From assembly GCA_964030785.1 (NCBI GenBank), contig OZ034978.1, forward strand, positions 9,276,453 through 9,340,452: 64,000 bases of DNA. The letters are read 5' to 3'. Below the pieces are notes generated by a model, which worked only from the letters and a program-made list of their open reading frames with translations, did not search any database and was not told where the DNA came from. The DNA comes from Siderastrea siderea (Eukaryota; Cnidaria; Anthozoa; Scleractinia; Rhizangiidae). Of the stretch, positions 46,272 through 59,122 are shown one piece after another (positions within the stretch are counted from its first letter, which is position 1; each line of letters opens with the position of its first letter). The position numbers and the translations under genes are program-made.

Positions 46272-47124
46272 CTTGGAGCCTGGAACAGGCTAACGAGAAC
46301 GACGTCACCTCGGTAGACGTATCAGATCAAGATTCTCATTCCCGTAGTATACTTATTCCGCTATCGCGTAAATGCGGATTCCTGTTTCTTTCCACAGAAG
46401 GTCATCTCTTGTTTTAACCACTTCTAAAAATTCGTGGCGTTATGAATACGGCTTAGGTTATATCAACACGGTATAAAGATTTCATTTCGTACCTGGATAA
46501 AAGTAAGTACGCGAGAGAGCACTCGTGTAAACACGACTTGGAGTTTATAAAACTGACATTTGCGACTGAAAAAGGGCCCGAAAGTTGGGATAAAATAAGT
46601 AAAGGAAATATTAACAATTTGTACAAACAAGAGAGGATGAGGTGGTACAAAACGTCAGTGGAAAGCTGAAGACGTAAGAAAGTTTGCGTTCTGCGAGTTA
46701 AGGCCAATTTACACGCTGCGATTTGTCGGCCCGATTTGCCGGCCACGATAAATCGGGAAGAGAATCGGTTTATGTACAGTCAAGCACTGCACGTACATTT
46801 TTTATGGTTAAAACTTTTTTATAAAACGTTTTGGAAAACAAAAAGGTTGGTGATAGATAGTTTGTTTTCAGCTAAAATACCGCAGATATAACTTTTTCTG
46901 CGCCATTTCTTTTGCAGGTTGCGTTTTCGTTCTTAAAATTGGGCCCGACAGGCGAAAATCTGTGAAGCAGTCACAGATTTTTCTGAATCGGCTGACTTGT
47001 CGGATTGGAGTCGCGCGCGCATCGCCATTCACACGCGCCGTTTTGCTCCCCGAGATTTGCGTGGCCGACAAATCGGCCCGATAAATCACTACGTGTAAAT
47101 TAGCCTTTACTTAATTCCGATGTA
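46272..47124. other. Intergenic region: TRAF B promoter side and CTTNBP2-like 3' side
   Basis: About half is the MITE at 46701-47106. The TRAF B promoter and 5' UTR should lie at 46272-46690; no TATA box seen. Confidence 0.5.
46701..47106. mobile_element. Harbinger-like MITE with TTA target duplication
   Basis: Ends AGGCCAATTTACACG and its inverse with one mismatch. TTA flanks both sides (46698-46700, 47107-47109). Subterminal GATTTGTCGGCC words are also inverted. No coding capacity. Confidence 0.75.
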
Positions 47125-47544
47125 CTATAATACGCAGAACTGTTTAATCTCATTGTCACTCGATATAGGAAAAGTCTTTATATGATGATTGTTTGATGCC
47201 ATTTTGATGGCTTCCTGTCTGTCGTGATTCATCTTAACGCCATTGACGTGATGTCCATTCCTTCCCTGTGCTTTCACTAGATTTGTAAGCCTTTCAACTT
47301 CATTCGCCAAAGTTTCGATAACTTTCCTGCACCTTTTTCGTTCTTTTCCGATGGTCGCCGTAAGTTCTTCGACTTTCCGTTCCAGATCTTCGTTCCTCTT
47401 TCGTTCGCTTTCGATCTGCAGATGCAGTTCCCCGATTTTCATTTCAAGTTCCCGGATTTCCCAAGCGGAGTCAGATCCAGGCTCCCGGATGGGCTCCTGT
47501 ATGACGACTTTGGTGGATTCTTTTGCGGTCAATTGCTGCTTCAA
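47125..47544 (-). CDS. CTTNBP2-like exon 3: coiled coil and C-terminus
   Basis: 420 nt with stop, acceptor tttattgcag|. Heptad-like Leu/Ile spacing in a Glu/Lys/Arg-rich stretch; the last ~45 residues are His/Asn-rich and not coiled coil. Confidence 0.75.
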   Translation of the reverse strand: MKQQLTAKESTKVVIQEPIREPGSDSAWEIRELEMKIGELHLQIESERKRNEDLERKVEELTATIGKERKRCRKVIETLANEVERLTNLVKAQGRNGHHVNGVKMNHDRQEAIKMASNNHHIKTFPISSDNEIKQFCVL

Positions 47545-50500
47545 CTGCAATAAATGTTGTCAGTTACAAGCTATTAGTGATTTACTACTACAGTAGAGGA
47601 CTTAGAAATTTCAGCTGAGTGTCGTAAACTCCAAACAAAAGTAATCACTCTGGCCGATCATAACAGACGCAAAAAACACAAGCTACCAATCAGAACAAAG
47701 CAAGCACTCTTAGAGGGTATACTAGACTGTGCGTAGTCTCTTCTATTTCATTGGGAGACGTCTGCGTGCAGGCTAACGGCATTAATGCAAGGAAATTCAT
47801 TATTTTTATATTCATTATTTATTCATTTATCGGTTTTGGTGTCTTACTAGTCCCAGATTACTGTAAAGCAATACCAGTGCTAACTTGAGTTATTCTCGAC
47901 ACTCAATCGAAAACAGCTCTTTTGTAAGGTGTGAAAGTAAGCAGCTCTTTTGTAAGGTGTGTATACCCAGATTCAGTTGTAGGGTTTAACCTAATATAGG
48001 GTCAATATCTTATTTAATGTTATTTTATTATGAAGGTTACATATATATATAACGAGTATGTAGAAAGGTTTTAGCCACAGTTTCATTTATTTATTTCCTT
48101 TATTTCTAATTAGTATCTCCCATTAGCTGTACAACTAAATATCTCGACACTGAAATCAAGTTGTCATTCTTATTATAAAATAAATATTAGACCAACAAGT
48201 AGTTCATCCAGTATCCCATTTAGTATTCTGAAACTTAATAAGAACTCATAAAGCAAAGACAAAGAGGAACTTCGCACCGTGGCGTGTTTTGACATCAGAT
48301 AAAACATCCTTGAACAAAAACAAAAACTGTCCCGTTGGTGAAAAAGTATAAAACACTCAAGAAAGTCAGTGCTTGATCGCAAACACCTTGAATATCGTCC
48401 AAAACTACTCCCTCGCGAGTAGATATTTATAAGAACAGGAATAGGGAGGGATGATCTTCTAAAGTCAACATATTTGGTCTGATGTTTGGGGTAGTTACCT
48501 CTTTGTAGCGCCCCCCCACCCCCCATCAACCCCATCAACTTCCTACTTCTGACACAAAGTGTTTGCGACGTGTTCAAGCACATTTTCTCGTGTTTCGATA
48601 CTGGTACTTCGACTGAGACCATATTATTGAATTAAAAAGAATGCAAACTAGTAGAAATCCTTTTCGTATGTTTTCACGCGCAAACTATGAACTTTGAAAA
48701 CCCAGAGCCAAAACATACTGTTGCTTTCCCAAAGATGTATACAGCGACTTCAAGCTTCGCAGCAAGATTGCAATATGGTATGGCGACATGTCATAAGTTG
48801 GGAATATCAGAACCACCCACCGGCTATCGATACCACCTCTAGGTGTTGACGCAAAAGGTTGAAGATTTCAAAATCCGGCAACGTTAACTTAAAAATGTCA
48901 TATTTCACATACCTTTCTGTAGCTCCTGCCAGTTTTCTCCAGAGACTTGTAAGTCTTAATGTACTTTTCATGTTGAGCATGCGCCATTTCTATAGTCCGC
49001 ATTGCAGCGACTGCGCACAGCTGACTTGCATTGCTCTTGACCACGTGATCAAACGAGGAGTTCTTGCCAGACTCCCACTCCTCAAAATGTTCTTCCCATA
49101 GTTCTTCCTCGTAGATGTTGTCTCGCCCCAGGGCTAATACGGGATCGTGGTGCTCCTTTCGGTTCAGCTGACTAAGTTTTTCGTTAAGGAAATCTTGATT
49201 CTTTTCATCTTCCTGGAAAATCAAAATATTGTTTAACCTGTATCTAACCCATTCAGTTCCAATCTTGATGCTAAATGAATGAAAGAAAGTGTGGCCATTC
49301 AAACGAAACCTACTACACAATACCTTTCCGTGGTACGTTTTGATATGTTTTACAAAGTAATCATGAATTTTTAGTCCGTGAGTGAAATCCTTAAGTGAAG
49401 GTATACGTAATACTTTTCTGTGGTACTGTTTGTTTTGCTGTACAAGGCGGTTCTAACATTTGAGTCAGTGGATGAAACCCCGAAGTTTAACCACTAAAAT
49501 ATAAGAGCTTATTAGAAGTACTTTCCTGTGGTACTGTTTACTATTTTGTACAAGTTGATGTGGTACTGACGTTTGAGTCCATGGATAAAACCCAAAGGGT
49601 AACCGCTCAAATGAAAGCTATTGAATGGTAGTTTCAGGTAGTGTTGACCGAATGTTAATTAGACTTTACTGACAAGATGGTCCTAACGTTTGAGTCCGTG
49701 AATGAACGGGCACTTCTTGTGGTTAGACTGCGATGAGCTACTATTTTAGAAAGTGGTGAGGTTGTCATGAAATTAAAGTTTTCTTGTGGCCCACAAGATA
49801 ACGGGTATTTGTAAGAAAGGTGGACTTAAAGAGAATTGGAGAGTAATGGAGCTTTTAGGCAATACTTTTGACGCACTGTTTTTCTTTTATTTCCTGTTTC
49901 TTAGAAATACTACCAACAGTAGCCGGAACAAGATAACGAATCTGACGGAATCTGTTTGCATTTCAGTTTCGCATGAAGTCAAGTTATACGATGTCCCCTG
50001 TTACTTGAAAAGGTCATCTGACAGCCAAATGCAAAGCAGCGATTCGTCGGGTAACGGGCCGCGTAGGTAAATATGTGAAATCGCGTAAAATATGAACTCG
50101 ATTCGCTAAAATGGTAATCTTTGCGCGATTTAATACAATTATGAAGTGAAAATTGACATAAATATAGATAAAATATTTAAGAATCGCAACCTTTGCCACT
50201 AGACAGACGGGAAACCCGACATCTGTGTAAGCAATCGGATTAATTTTAAAGCTGCTCTACGGGAAGAAGGATTTCACTCAAACACCCCGCGGGAAAATGA
50301 TCAAATATTTTCGGACATGCAAGCCTCGTCAATGCATAATTCATACTTAGCAGGTTTTTAACCCTTTAAGCATAAAAATGCATATTCTCCTTACTGTTCT
50401 CCAGACATTTCTTATGGAACTAGTAAGGAGAATTTGTCTAAATATCAAGACATCTTATCCTTGGTGATCACTTTCTTTATTCTCATTACTTGATTGTTTG

Positions 50501-52362
50501 AACGAGTAGTGATAATGTAAAGAGAAATTTCATTTTCGTCACTGTTTTAAGAGGGCTATAAAGGGTTAATACGACATAAAGACTAAAAGAGGGTAGAAAT
50601 TGACATTAGATAATTAAAAACAAGTACTTGCAGGTGGTTTGTAACAAATATATATTCGTGCATATGAAAAACGCAACCTTAAAAAGGCAACTGGTTCTTT
50701 TCAGGGGATCGCACGCTATTTTTGTTTGAAAACAAAAACATACTTATGCGTGATGCGGACTTTATTTTTAAAGGACCCCCCGTTGCTGGAATAACTCGAG
50801 CTTTTCAAAACGGTGTTTTTGGTTTTAATGACTTTCAAAGGTTCAGTTCGCTGAAACAAATGATACTGCGGTGTATTCTTTCTGTTTTAAAAATCCTTGG
50901 GTTAAAAAATGTGTGCACATTTTTGTCAAAACAGCGGGGAACAAATGATGCTTTTTACAGTCATCCACTCATAATCTGGTTATATCAGTTTACTCTTTTT
51001 GAGGGCAAAAGGTTTTTGCTCGTTACCGAAAGTGCAATTTGTTATCGAATTGCGCTTTCCTCGAGGGAGAGAAATGATGACAAAATTAATGATTTTGTCG
51101 AGACCATTTCGCTGACAAATCAACTATATTATATAGTTAAATGGTTTCAATAACTAATATCACTAAAAATCTTCAATATCTGGACTGCAATCAGGTCTGG
51201 ACTGCAATACTCTCTGTTCGAAGCAAGCATTTGCAGAGATTTATTGAAATTTAGGGAATTTAAAGTGCAAAGACCGTAAACAGGTAAAGGTATTCCTGAC
51301 GTTGGTGATAAGAAACAATTATCCACTCACGATATTACCCAGATAGGAACACAAAATATGCGCACAATTTTCCACATGTATCGGAGAATGAATATTGATT
51401 TGATGAGCTTTTAATATGGCGTGGTTTATGTATGAAAGATCTCGTTATCTTGGAACGCCGGAAAACTAACGTTTCCAAATCCTCCACAAGTATACGTGTT
51501 GACCACCCAGGCAATACCAAGACTTCATATTTTACAATAATTGAAATTTCCCGTGTCAGTACATCCTGTCTATGTTCCGAAGCGAAAGAAAGCCCTTCGT
51601 TTGACAAATAGATGACATATATCGCCCGTTTATGCGGTTTCCCGCGTAAATGAAACATGCATTTATATATTTCAGTATAGAATCAAACCACCGTCGAAAA
51701 AGTCTTTTCCGAGAGATAAAAACGCTCAACTAAACAAGACATAAAAAGATCCGATTGACATTTTATGGCTCGCCGTCGGGAGTAAATCAGTAAATTCAGG
51801 ACGGAGTTAATAAATAAATTATGAATACAAATCTGTAAGTGTTATTTCGCAAAGTTTACATAAATTCGCTCGTTTCGTTATGAGGCGATCATGCAGCAAA
51901 GAGTATAACGTATACGTACTTACGTGACGCGAAAGGCAGTGAAAAGAGACTTGAACGGAGAAGAAGAAAGCGGAAGAATCCCTCCATTCAAGAGAAGAAT
52001 AAATCGGAAAGCAAACTTTTGATTTCCGTCTGAACATCACGTCCGTGGTTGAAAGGATTTTTAAAGAATACCTATCGAGTATTGAAGTTTTATAATATCG
52101 CGATCGATCGAATCTGCCCAAAGGTGCCTTCGAGAACGCAAAACATCAAAGCGCGCGCGTATTTAAGACTGTGTACTTTAGCTACTTTGCGATAAACAAG
52201 ATAAAAATAATATCAAAACTGTACAATACAAACCAGCAACAGATCAATAATCTCCTCTTTGAGTTGAAGCTCCGCTTCAAGAAACAACAGCAATTTCATC
52301 ATATTCTCGAATCTGCTTTGATCACCGGCGTTAAATACCTCTCCACCTGGAGAGAAAGCCAT
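47125..52362 (-). CDS. CTTNBP2/CTTNBP2NL-like coiled-coil protein, three exons
   Basis: Model: 52362-52234, 49212-48913, 47544-47125, all joins phase 0, 849 nt, 282 residues. The first exon encodes Leu-Glu-Ala-Glu-Leu-x-Leu-Lys-Glu-Glu-Ile-Ile-Asp, which lines up with the Leu-Glu-Gly-Glu-Leu-Glu-Ala-Arg-Asp segment near the start of cortactin-binding protein 2. The second contains Asp-Pro-Val-Leu-Ala-Leu-x-Arg-Asp, matching the Asp-Pro-Phe-Leu-Ala-Leu-Gln-Arg-Asp word of that family, then a long helix. The third is coiled coil with the Arg-Lys-Val-Ile-Glu-Thr-Leu-Ala-Asn-Glu-Val segment. Family members bind cortactin and striatin/PP2A (STRIPAK) complexes and act in the actin cortex. This protein is far shorter than vertebrate ones and stops soon after the N-terminal domain. 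The family call comes from motif resemblance and could be wrong. Confidence 0.55.
47545..48912. other. CTTNBP2-like intron 2
   Basis: AT-rich. A minus-strand frame at 48173-48622 has no domain and no matching splice sites. No repeat family recognised. Confidence 0.45.
48913..49212 (-). CDS. CTTNBP2-like exon 2
   Basis: 300 nt, phase 0, acceptor attttccag|, donor AAAG|GTATGT. Acidic first half (Trp-Glu-Glu-His-Phe-Glu-Glu-Trp), helical second half. Confidence 0.75.
49270..49720. repeat. Satellite tract, about four monomers
   Basis: Copies of the window's 105-120 bp satellite, with tactttcctgtggtactgtt words near 49325, 49410, 49518 and 49627. Confidence 0.7.
50355..50573. repeat. Dispersed MITE-like repeat, copy 1
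   Basis: Begins AACCCTTTAAGC and ends with an inverted AAAGGGTT. A second copy lies at 63727-63952. Shared internal words are ctccttactgttctcca, cttatggaactagt and catcttatccttg. Confidence 0.7.
52234..52362 (-). CDS. CTTNBP2-like exon 1 with start codon
   Basis: ATG at 52362 (tacgatATGGCT), 43 codons, donor CTG|GTTTGT. A longer non-ATG extension to 52485 is open but less likely. The exon could also begin at an internal acceptor (ttctctccag|) with the start further upstream. Confidence 0.6.
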
Positions 52363-55004
52363 ATCGTACGACTTATATTCACGGGATACTGTGACTTTGC
52401 CACGAAGAAAGGAATGCTGTGACCGGTGACAGACCAAAATAGAGAAAAGCCTTTCTTCAGTGCTGTCACATCTGTTGACGGCCAAGTTTTCGCACTGTAA
52501 TGACGTGCAAAATTTCCTATTGTTCCGGCGCTGCCAGCGTAATTGTCATTCAATTGAGCGCAAACACACCGTCCTACGTCAGTACAAATGCACGTAAATT
52601 GTTATTCATATGTCTCAGCAGAGGTCAGGCTAAAATTTCCCGATCTTGTTTCCTGACAGACAACGCAATGAATTTTCACAATTGCCAATGAGTTTTTCAC
52701 TCGCTGCATAATATATGAAATGCTCAATCATTCAGTTAGCACTTTCAAATGAGTCTTGGCTTTGCAGGACAAAAGAATTTTTCTTTGCGATAACGTGTGC
52801 TAATCAATTGTTTTTGTGTGTTGAGAATCAATTTCCATATGTCAAAGTTTTGAAAGACATCTAGGAGAGCTTGAAATAGAGAAAGAAAATTTGCCTGATA
52901 ACTTCAAGTAGAGGCATGTCAACGATAAAACATGTATTTTGTAAGGTATTTTATAAACCTCGTGCGATGGCCAAACTACTTGTTGAAAGGCGATAGTATT
53001 GTGCAGCCTTATTGTAAAGCAAAGAAAAGAAAAAAAACTCCAAAATAGATTGCGAGAGTTAAATACGTCTGGTTATAAGACGATCTTCGTATAATCGCTG
53101 CAAACGATCGCTGAAAACAAACTGAAAACAAAACGGCAACAACAAAAACAACAAAATAATAAAGAAAAAACGAAAAATGAAAAAAATTCCTTTTTAGCCT
53201 TCTTCGCGATCATATGTAATCATGTCTTTGCCAACCACACTATTGCAGATATATGAATACAGATCGTTGCGATCATTCTGGCAAGTCTTCACCAAACAAA
53301 CCTCTTTTAATTAAATAAAAATAGCTCACACTTTTGCACCCTCTTTAATTAACGGAAATCACATTGAAGCCATAATAATTGTGTAAATTGTCCCACTCAG
53401 GCATTTTTTGACTTTTTTGACTTGTACAACAATTTTTATTTCCTCCCCCTCCCACAAGGAAGAAGGAAAAAGGTAACAGCCGATTCTTCCTACTAATCAT
53501 GACCATTTTGCTCTTTCGTTATTCCCACTGTATGTTTACTAATGGCGCTACCCAACAAGCAGAGTCTTCTTTGATTCTCCTGGGAAGATAGAAGGGGATT
53601 CGTAGGGAACTGATGGCCCTGGTGGCTCTATTGTGCCCCACTCTATTGGTTATACCAGGATTACACAAAACTTCACACAAGGCAGTAAATTTTGGGAACC
53701 ATGGCTTAAACAAGGTACTGCTTACATTTCATCTCTCCACCTACATGAATTAAAATGGCGCTGTAATACTGGCTCCTGTTCGCCAAAATATAAAGGGCAA
53801 CAGCTTGCTTCATTGACTTCATTGTCCACTTGGTGAAAACGGCACAGAATAAACCACGTGACAGGACTGACTGTAAGTTGGTTAACCTTTGCTGTCACCT
53901 TGTTCCAAGACTGGAAAGTGAAAGTGGAGCCATAAATAATCAGCGGAAAGTAGAAAAATACGTTCTGAGTATATAGATTGTCAACATATCAATATTAAAG
54001 ATAATTGAGTTGAGAAATGAAAAGAAAATGGAATATTGTCAGACTGCGAGAAGACAAAAATTGCTGACGAGAAATGAAACCAAATCAGGTCGCTAAAAAA
54101 TACCACTCAGAAAAGTATAAAAACACAGAGCTCTCACTGCTCATAAATCAAGAGAAATCGATAAATTTAGAAATGATCACCGGAAAGACAAATCTAATTA
54201 ACGCGGCTGCTTTGCACTGGGAAATGGTTGATCACTTTGATAGCAAAAATTGAACAGGAAACCACCTACGGTTCTTTAAAGTAACGGTATTTCATGCCTA
54301 CCTATCAGATACGTATGTAAGCAACCTTAAAAATGAGCATTGCACAGAATTTCAAATGGTCTACCTTTGAACATCGCTTCGTAGCCTGTGAACAGCCACT
54401 CCCTCCCCTCACGAAAAAGACTTTATCTTCGATTTTATCTTGAGGGGAGGGGGTGGCTGTTCACAGGCTAATCGCTTCGTAGTGACCGCCAACTTGGGAC
54501 TTGACAACATCTTTGCATGACCTCCCTTTGAGGTTCTACCTGACCCTATCTGTCTTTCATCAATTACGTCTAAATATCTCCTCCCTTGCTGGCTTTCAAC
54601 ATCGATAAATTTAGCAGTGGGTTCTTCTTTATAGGAAGCTATGGCGTAACGTTTCTTTCAATACCTACCGCTAAATAGCTCCTCTCTTTACGGTGGCTGG
54701 GTTGCATCTGCCTTCTCCCTCACTGATCTGTCAGTGATGACTCAAATGCATCATGGGATCTGTAGTTGAAATTGCCTCAAACGCGATGGAGACGCCAGGT
54801 TATTACTAGTGCGTGCAGATGTCTTCTTTGCTTCACAGACAATCTGTTGCAAAGTTAAGATCTGGTAATCATGACTTAAGAATTGAAAACTGGCAGATAC
54901 TGTGTCCCGAAAATTCCTGAAAACCTAAATGAAATTCACTTTCTTTTTAATGATGTAACTTGAAATATCCCGACTTTAATACTCTTAGTAAACAGAACAA
55001 GATA
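52363..55004. other. Intergenic: CTTNBP2-like 5' side
   Basis: No supported gene. A 9-bp-duplicated foldback lies at 54382-54470. Other short frames carry no domain. Confidence 0.5.
54382..54470. mobile_element. Mutator-like foldback element with perfect 9-bp target duplication
   Basis: Ends TAGCCTGTGAACAGCCACTC and the inverse GTGGCTGTTCACAGGCTA. ATCGCTTCG flanks both sides (54373-54381, 54471-54479). The centre is ~45 bp. Confidence 0.85.
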
Positions 55005-55495
55005 TTGAATTATATGAAGATCATCGCAGTGAAAGTGTTTCAACTTAAGCAGTTGAAAAGAATAAACCTGAAAAAATTCAGGCTTGAACGGGAATCGAAC
55101 CCATGACCTCTACGACACTGGTGCAGCGCTCTAACCAACTGAGCTATCAAGCCAACTGGGAGCTGGTTAATTGTGAGTTCGTATTTATCCCGTAGATGGA
55201 GAAATGAATATGAATATGAAGTTTTCATCTCCCACAATCACAACATTTCCCATATCCTCGACAAGTCCCAAAAACAGATTATGCATAGGGTCTACAAGAA
55301 AGTTATCTACGGTGTTGAAATAGGGGAGACGAGACAGTTCGCTATATCTGACACCACTTACCTTCGCAATATTGTCTGCAGCATGCTTGCTGTTCGCCGT
55401 CAGTTGAAAAGAATAAACCTGAAAAAATTCAGGCTTGAACGTTTCAACTGCTTAAGTTGAAACACCTTCACTGCGATGATCTTCATATAATTCTA
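55005..55495. mobile_element. Composite tRNA-like repeat with terminal inverted repeats
   Basis: Outer inverted repeats AATTATATGAAGATCATCGC and GCGATGATCTTCATATAATT, extended through the CACTTTCACTG and TTTCAACTTAAGCAGTTGAAA words. A 41-bp segment (cagttgaaaagaataaacct, through ttcaggcttgaacg) occurs near both ends in direct orientation. The middle carries a tRNA-like unit and an unrelated ~200-bp segment. Confidence 0.65.
55081..55153 (-). tRNA. tRNA-like unit with intact acceptor stem (Thr AGT-like), probably a repeat
   Basis: A perfect 7-bp acceptor stem GGCTTGA/TCAAGCC with good D and T arms. The anticodon position reads AGT. Position 33 is C rather than T, and the anticodon stem has one mismatch. 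A GCCTGAATTTTTTCAGG tail hairpin follows. This is the best tRNA-like sequence of the window, but still probably SINE-type. Confidence 0.5.
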
Positions 55496-55711
55496 TCTTT
55501 ATCCGCAGTTCAAACATATGATTATTTCATATATTCATATTCATTTCTCCACTCTGCACACTCTGTTCAGGACAGAGCGGTCAAAAACTATACCGTGTTC
55601 AGCGGCACGTCTCCGTATAGGCTCTATAAAAAAGTACCTCACCCCGTGGGGTTTATTAACGGGAGTTGTTGAAAGAAGCTCTATCACTGACAGCATCTCC
55701 AATAGGTCTCT

Positions 55712-56670
55712 TATGCGTCAGTCAATTCCAGCTGCGCCCATGCCCCTCCCCCCCCGGGCTAACCCCCGGGCATTAGCATTTTTTTTCTCTTGGATGGCAA
55801 ATTCCCCGGGGGTGGGGACACTTAAGCTACCAAATGCCCCGCGGTGGGGACGAAGGAAGAGGGCAAATGCCCCGCCCCCGGGATCGTACGTCCCCACAAT
55901 AATGCCCCTTTCAGCATTAAATGTGTGATTTTTTGTTTCTGTAGGCCTGCCTCTCCGTCTTCTATTGTTTGTAATGGCACTATCCGATGTTAATAAACTT
56001 AATAACGCCAAACATGGTATTTTAATACTTCACAGACAACACTACATGATAGTTCACTGTTACTTAAATGTTTGAAAACAGTTCGCTAGTAAACAAAAAT
56101 CTTGACATTATAAAAGTCATCTGTTGTGACAAGAGAGGATCTTGATTGTGAATAATATGCGAAAGTATAAAACGTCGATCCCTATACACGTTTTTAGAAT
56201 TTAATAATCGATCATTATAGTTTAAGAGTCATCGCGACTAAATTTTATTTAAATCCTTGAACAAAGAAGCATGCGTACGTCGATTCACGTTGATCGTTCC
56301 CAGTCTCGCTAGATATAGTGATAGCTCACGTTGTGCCTTGATAAGCAATGAAGAAATGCATAAAATCGAGAAAACCTCCACTAGTTTGTCCAGTCCATGA
56401 CGGTCGATCCAATCTGCGACGAATTGCTGGTCCATAAAATCCTCCAAGTTTGGATTTCGAGTAGGAAACCACGAGTGTGTCAAAACCCCGGGGGTAGCCC
56501 CGGGGTAGGCAAATGCCCGACCCCCGGGCCGTGCCAAATTTGCTAATGCCCCACCCCCGAAACTGACAGGGTGCGTAAATGCCTCGCAGTTGCCCGGGGG
56601 GGGAGGGGGGATGGGCGCAGCTGGAATTGACTGATGCATAATGCATCAGTCAATTCCAGCTGCGCCCATC
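55712..56670. repeat. Inverted pair of CCCCGGGGG-type repeats ending in a perfect 61-bp palindrome
   Basis: The words gtcagtcaattccagctgcg and cccat are at 55717-55740 and, inverted, at 56610-56640. Both are flanked by G/C-run segments (cccccgggc). At 56610-56670 two 29-bp arms (gatgggcgcagctggaattg...) mirror each other exactly across a 3-base centre. Confidence 0.7.
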
Positions 56671-58442
56671 CCCTGATGCATTATTTCTTTGGGTCAGGCG
56701 TACAAAAACGTACGGTCTCAGAACAATAAACACTTATTCCACGAAACAACGTGGTGCATGAATTCAGCTCATAGCCAACCAAAGCTTTTGAGCAGTACCT
56801 GTTTGTGTTACCGTTTATTTCCTTCTCGACCCCAGAGCCGTTCTCTTCTACTCGTGACTGAGGGAGAGTGTCCGCCATGCGCAAAAGAGAAGGGCTCTTG
56901 GGCTGAGTATTTATCTCGTACCCAGCGGTCTGCGTTGCCCTTAACTCTGGGAACGAGATTGGTGGAGAATGTTTGTTCATACCAAGTCAGTGGATAGAAG
57001 CTTGAACATTCATGTGAACGCTGTCGAGCACTACTTTCCCGTGTTCGTGTTAGTTTTCCTTTCGTCTGATAAGCTAGTACCGCAACTACGTGCAACAGGA
57101 GGGGGTTGATGGAATACGCCTCAAGAGAGAAGCGCGAGTTGGCCAACTTTTTGGAGCTTTGTCAACACGAGTGCGGTGTCTTGTTGCCATAGATAACGCT
57201 GTATGTGGAAGTAATTAAAACAGACAAACTTAACAGTTGAAATTAATGTTTAATAATTTGATTAACATATTTTAAAACAGTAACATTATCTGTAGATCCC
57301 AATTGCAATTACTTCGTAGCTAAGCCTGAATAAGATCATTAAATAAATTTGATATTTAACTTTTGAATTAAATAATTAAGATTGGAATTTATCCATCGCG
57401 TATTGACAATTTTTAAAAAATATTCATTGTTATTTAAAATTAAATTTATTTTTATTTTAACAGTGTGGTTCTTCTTTCAACCCCCTGGACCATAGACCTT
57501 ATTGCCAAGTAATACATGCTTGATTTTGACAGGTTGTTTTGAGAGTTTTAAATAAATGATGACTTTTGCAAAGCTAACAGCGAAAGTATCACATCTGGAC
57601 GACAACAACAAATACCGTATTTTCTCGATGAAACGCCCGACCCCGAGTAAACGCAGGGTATCAAAGAGGGAATTGTAAATAAGCCCCTCAGACGTTCATT
57701 TGTTGCATAATAATCTTAAGATTTAAGGGCAAAATACCCGGCTGCCAAAAAAAAAGTAAATAATAACCCTTTCTTAAAAAATGGCGAGCCCAAGTAAACT
57801 GCTGATTCAAACAAATGCCGGATCCACCATGCCAAGTTTAATTGAGAAAATACGGTGTATGAAGACAACATAAGGAACCAATCTAAAACATGCAAACGAG
57901 GGAAAACGTCGAAAACCTGCACATAAGCCAAGGCACATTTGGTTTTGCTCCAAATTGGGTTCCGTTCATTTTTATGTCGTAAGGTTGGGGAAGGGGTGTG
58001 GCATTTGTGAGTTCCAGGGTGCGAAAAAAAATTGCCTTCCAAAGCGGGGGGGGGGGGGGGGGGGGTGGCGTAGGGTAGGGGTTAACCTAAAAGACTAAAG
58101 GATTTTGTTGGGTCATTGGTCATTGATAAAATATGACACTGGGAAAGGGGGCATAGGGAGAATGGAGGGTTGAATCATCTATAGAAAGTTGAACTCAAAA
58201 GTGGAGCACATAAGAACAATTTGGGATGCAAGGAATTCCACCGTCCCCTTCCCCTATAAAAATGAACAGTCCCTTGGATTGCTCATTTTGGTTACAGTAA
58301 CAATTTATGAGGTTTTTGAACCATTTTTAGAGCTGAGAAAATGTAAACCCTCTGTATACAATTACAATGTACGTTATTTATCACAACTAGGTTTCAACCA
58401 TATCAAAATAAAATTCAACTAAGCTGCTATGTTAATCTAAAT

Positions 58443-58927
58443 ACAGTCAAAGCTCTCCTTGCGACCACTCTCGTAAGCGATTAGCTCTAGTTACGACCAG
58501 GATTGTGAAACCCCGTTTGACTTGTCACTAAAACTCTGTAATCAAAAGCTCCCGTAAGCGACCGCGACCACTTTTTTGAATTACCATCGGGCTTTTTCCT
58601 TTGTTTTTAAGTTCTCGTAAGCGACCACTCGGTCAACAATTTACTAAAAGCACTCGTTTCTTGTTTAAATTTAGAGTAATACATAACACAAGTGCTAATG
58701 GTTCTTTGACTTGTACCTTTGCGGACCTCTTTTTTAATTGGCAATAAATTAAACTATTCGTAACCATTAACATATGCCAAGCTTTACGCTCAAAGCTCTT
58801 ATAAGCGACCACTCTCTATTGTTTCGTCATGTGGTCGCTTACGAGAGCCGATTCTCGTTGGCGACCAGCTCTAGTTGCGACCACTTTTCTGAATTCCTGA
58901 GGTGGTCGCTTACGAGAGCTTCGACTG
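58443..58927. mobile_element. Non-autonomous transposon-like repeat with GCGACCAC words
   Basis: Ends CAGTCAAAGCTCTC and GAGAGCTTCGACTG are imperfect inverses. Inside, cgtaagcgaccac occurs repeatedly in both orientations. Confidence 0.55.
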
Positions 58928-59122
58928 ATCACAGCTACATGTCATACATAGCTCACCCCCATCCCCAAAGAAAAAAGGCCCACACACCCATGTAAACTTA
59001 GAAACTATTATTGAATTGATACACTGTATTGAATGAATCCACACTCAAGCCAATCACCCTTTTAACTCCCAAAGGCAAACGACAAAGTTTGAGCCACTAA
59101 AAGACAAACCCTAAAGACAAAC

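Larger units (their letters stand above)
49213..52233. other. CTTNBP2-like intron 1
   Basis: It begins with a satellite tract (49270-49720) and includes a dispersed repeat at 50355-50573. The 143-codon frame at 50722-51153 starts with a non-ATG codon and shows no domain. Confidence 0.5.

Noticed and set aside
50722..51153. 143-codon plus-strand frame
   Set aside because: Starts at a non-ATG codon, no domain, lies in an intron of the minus-strand gene.
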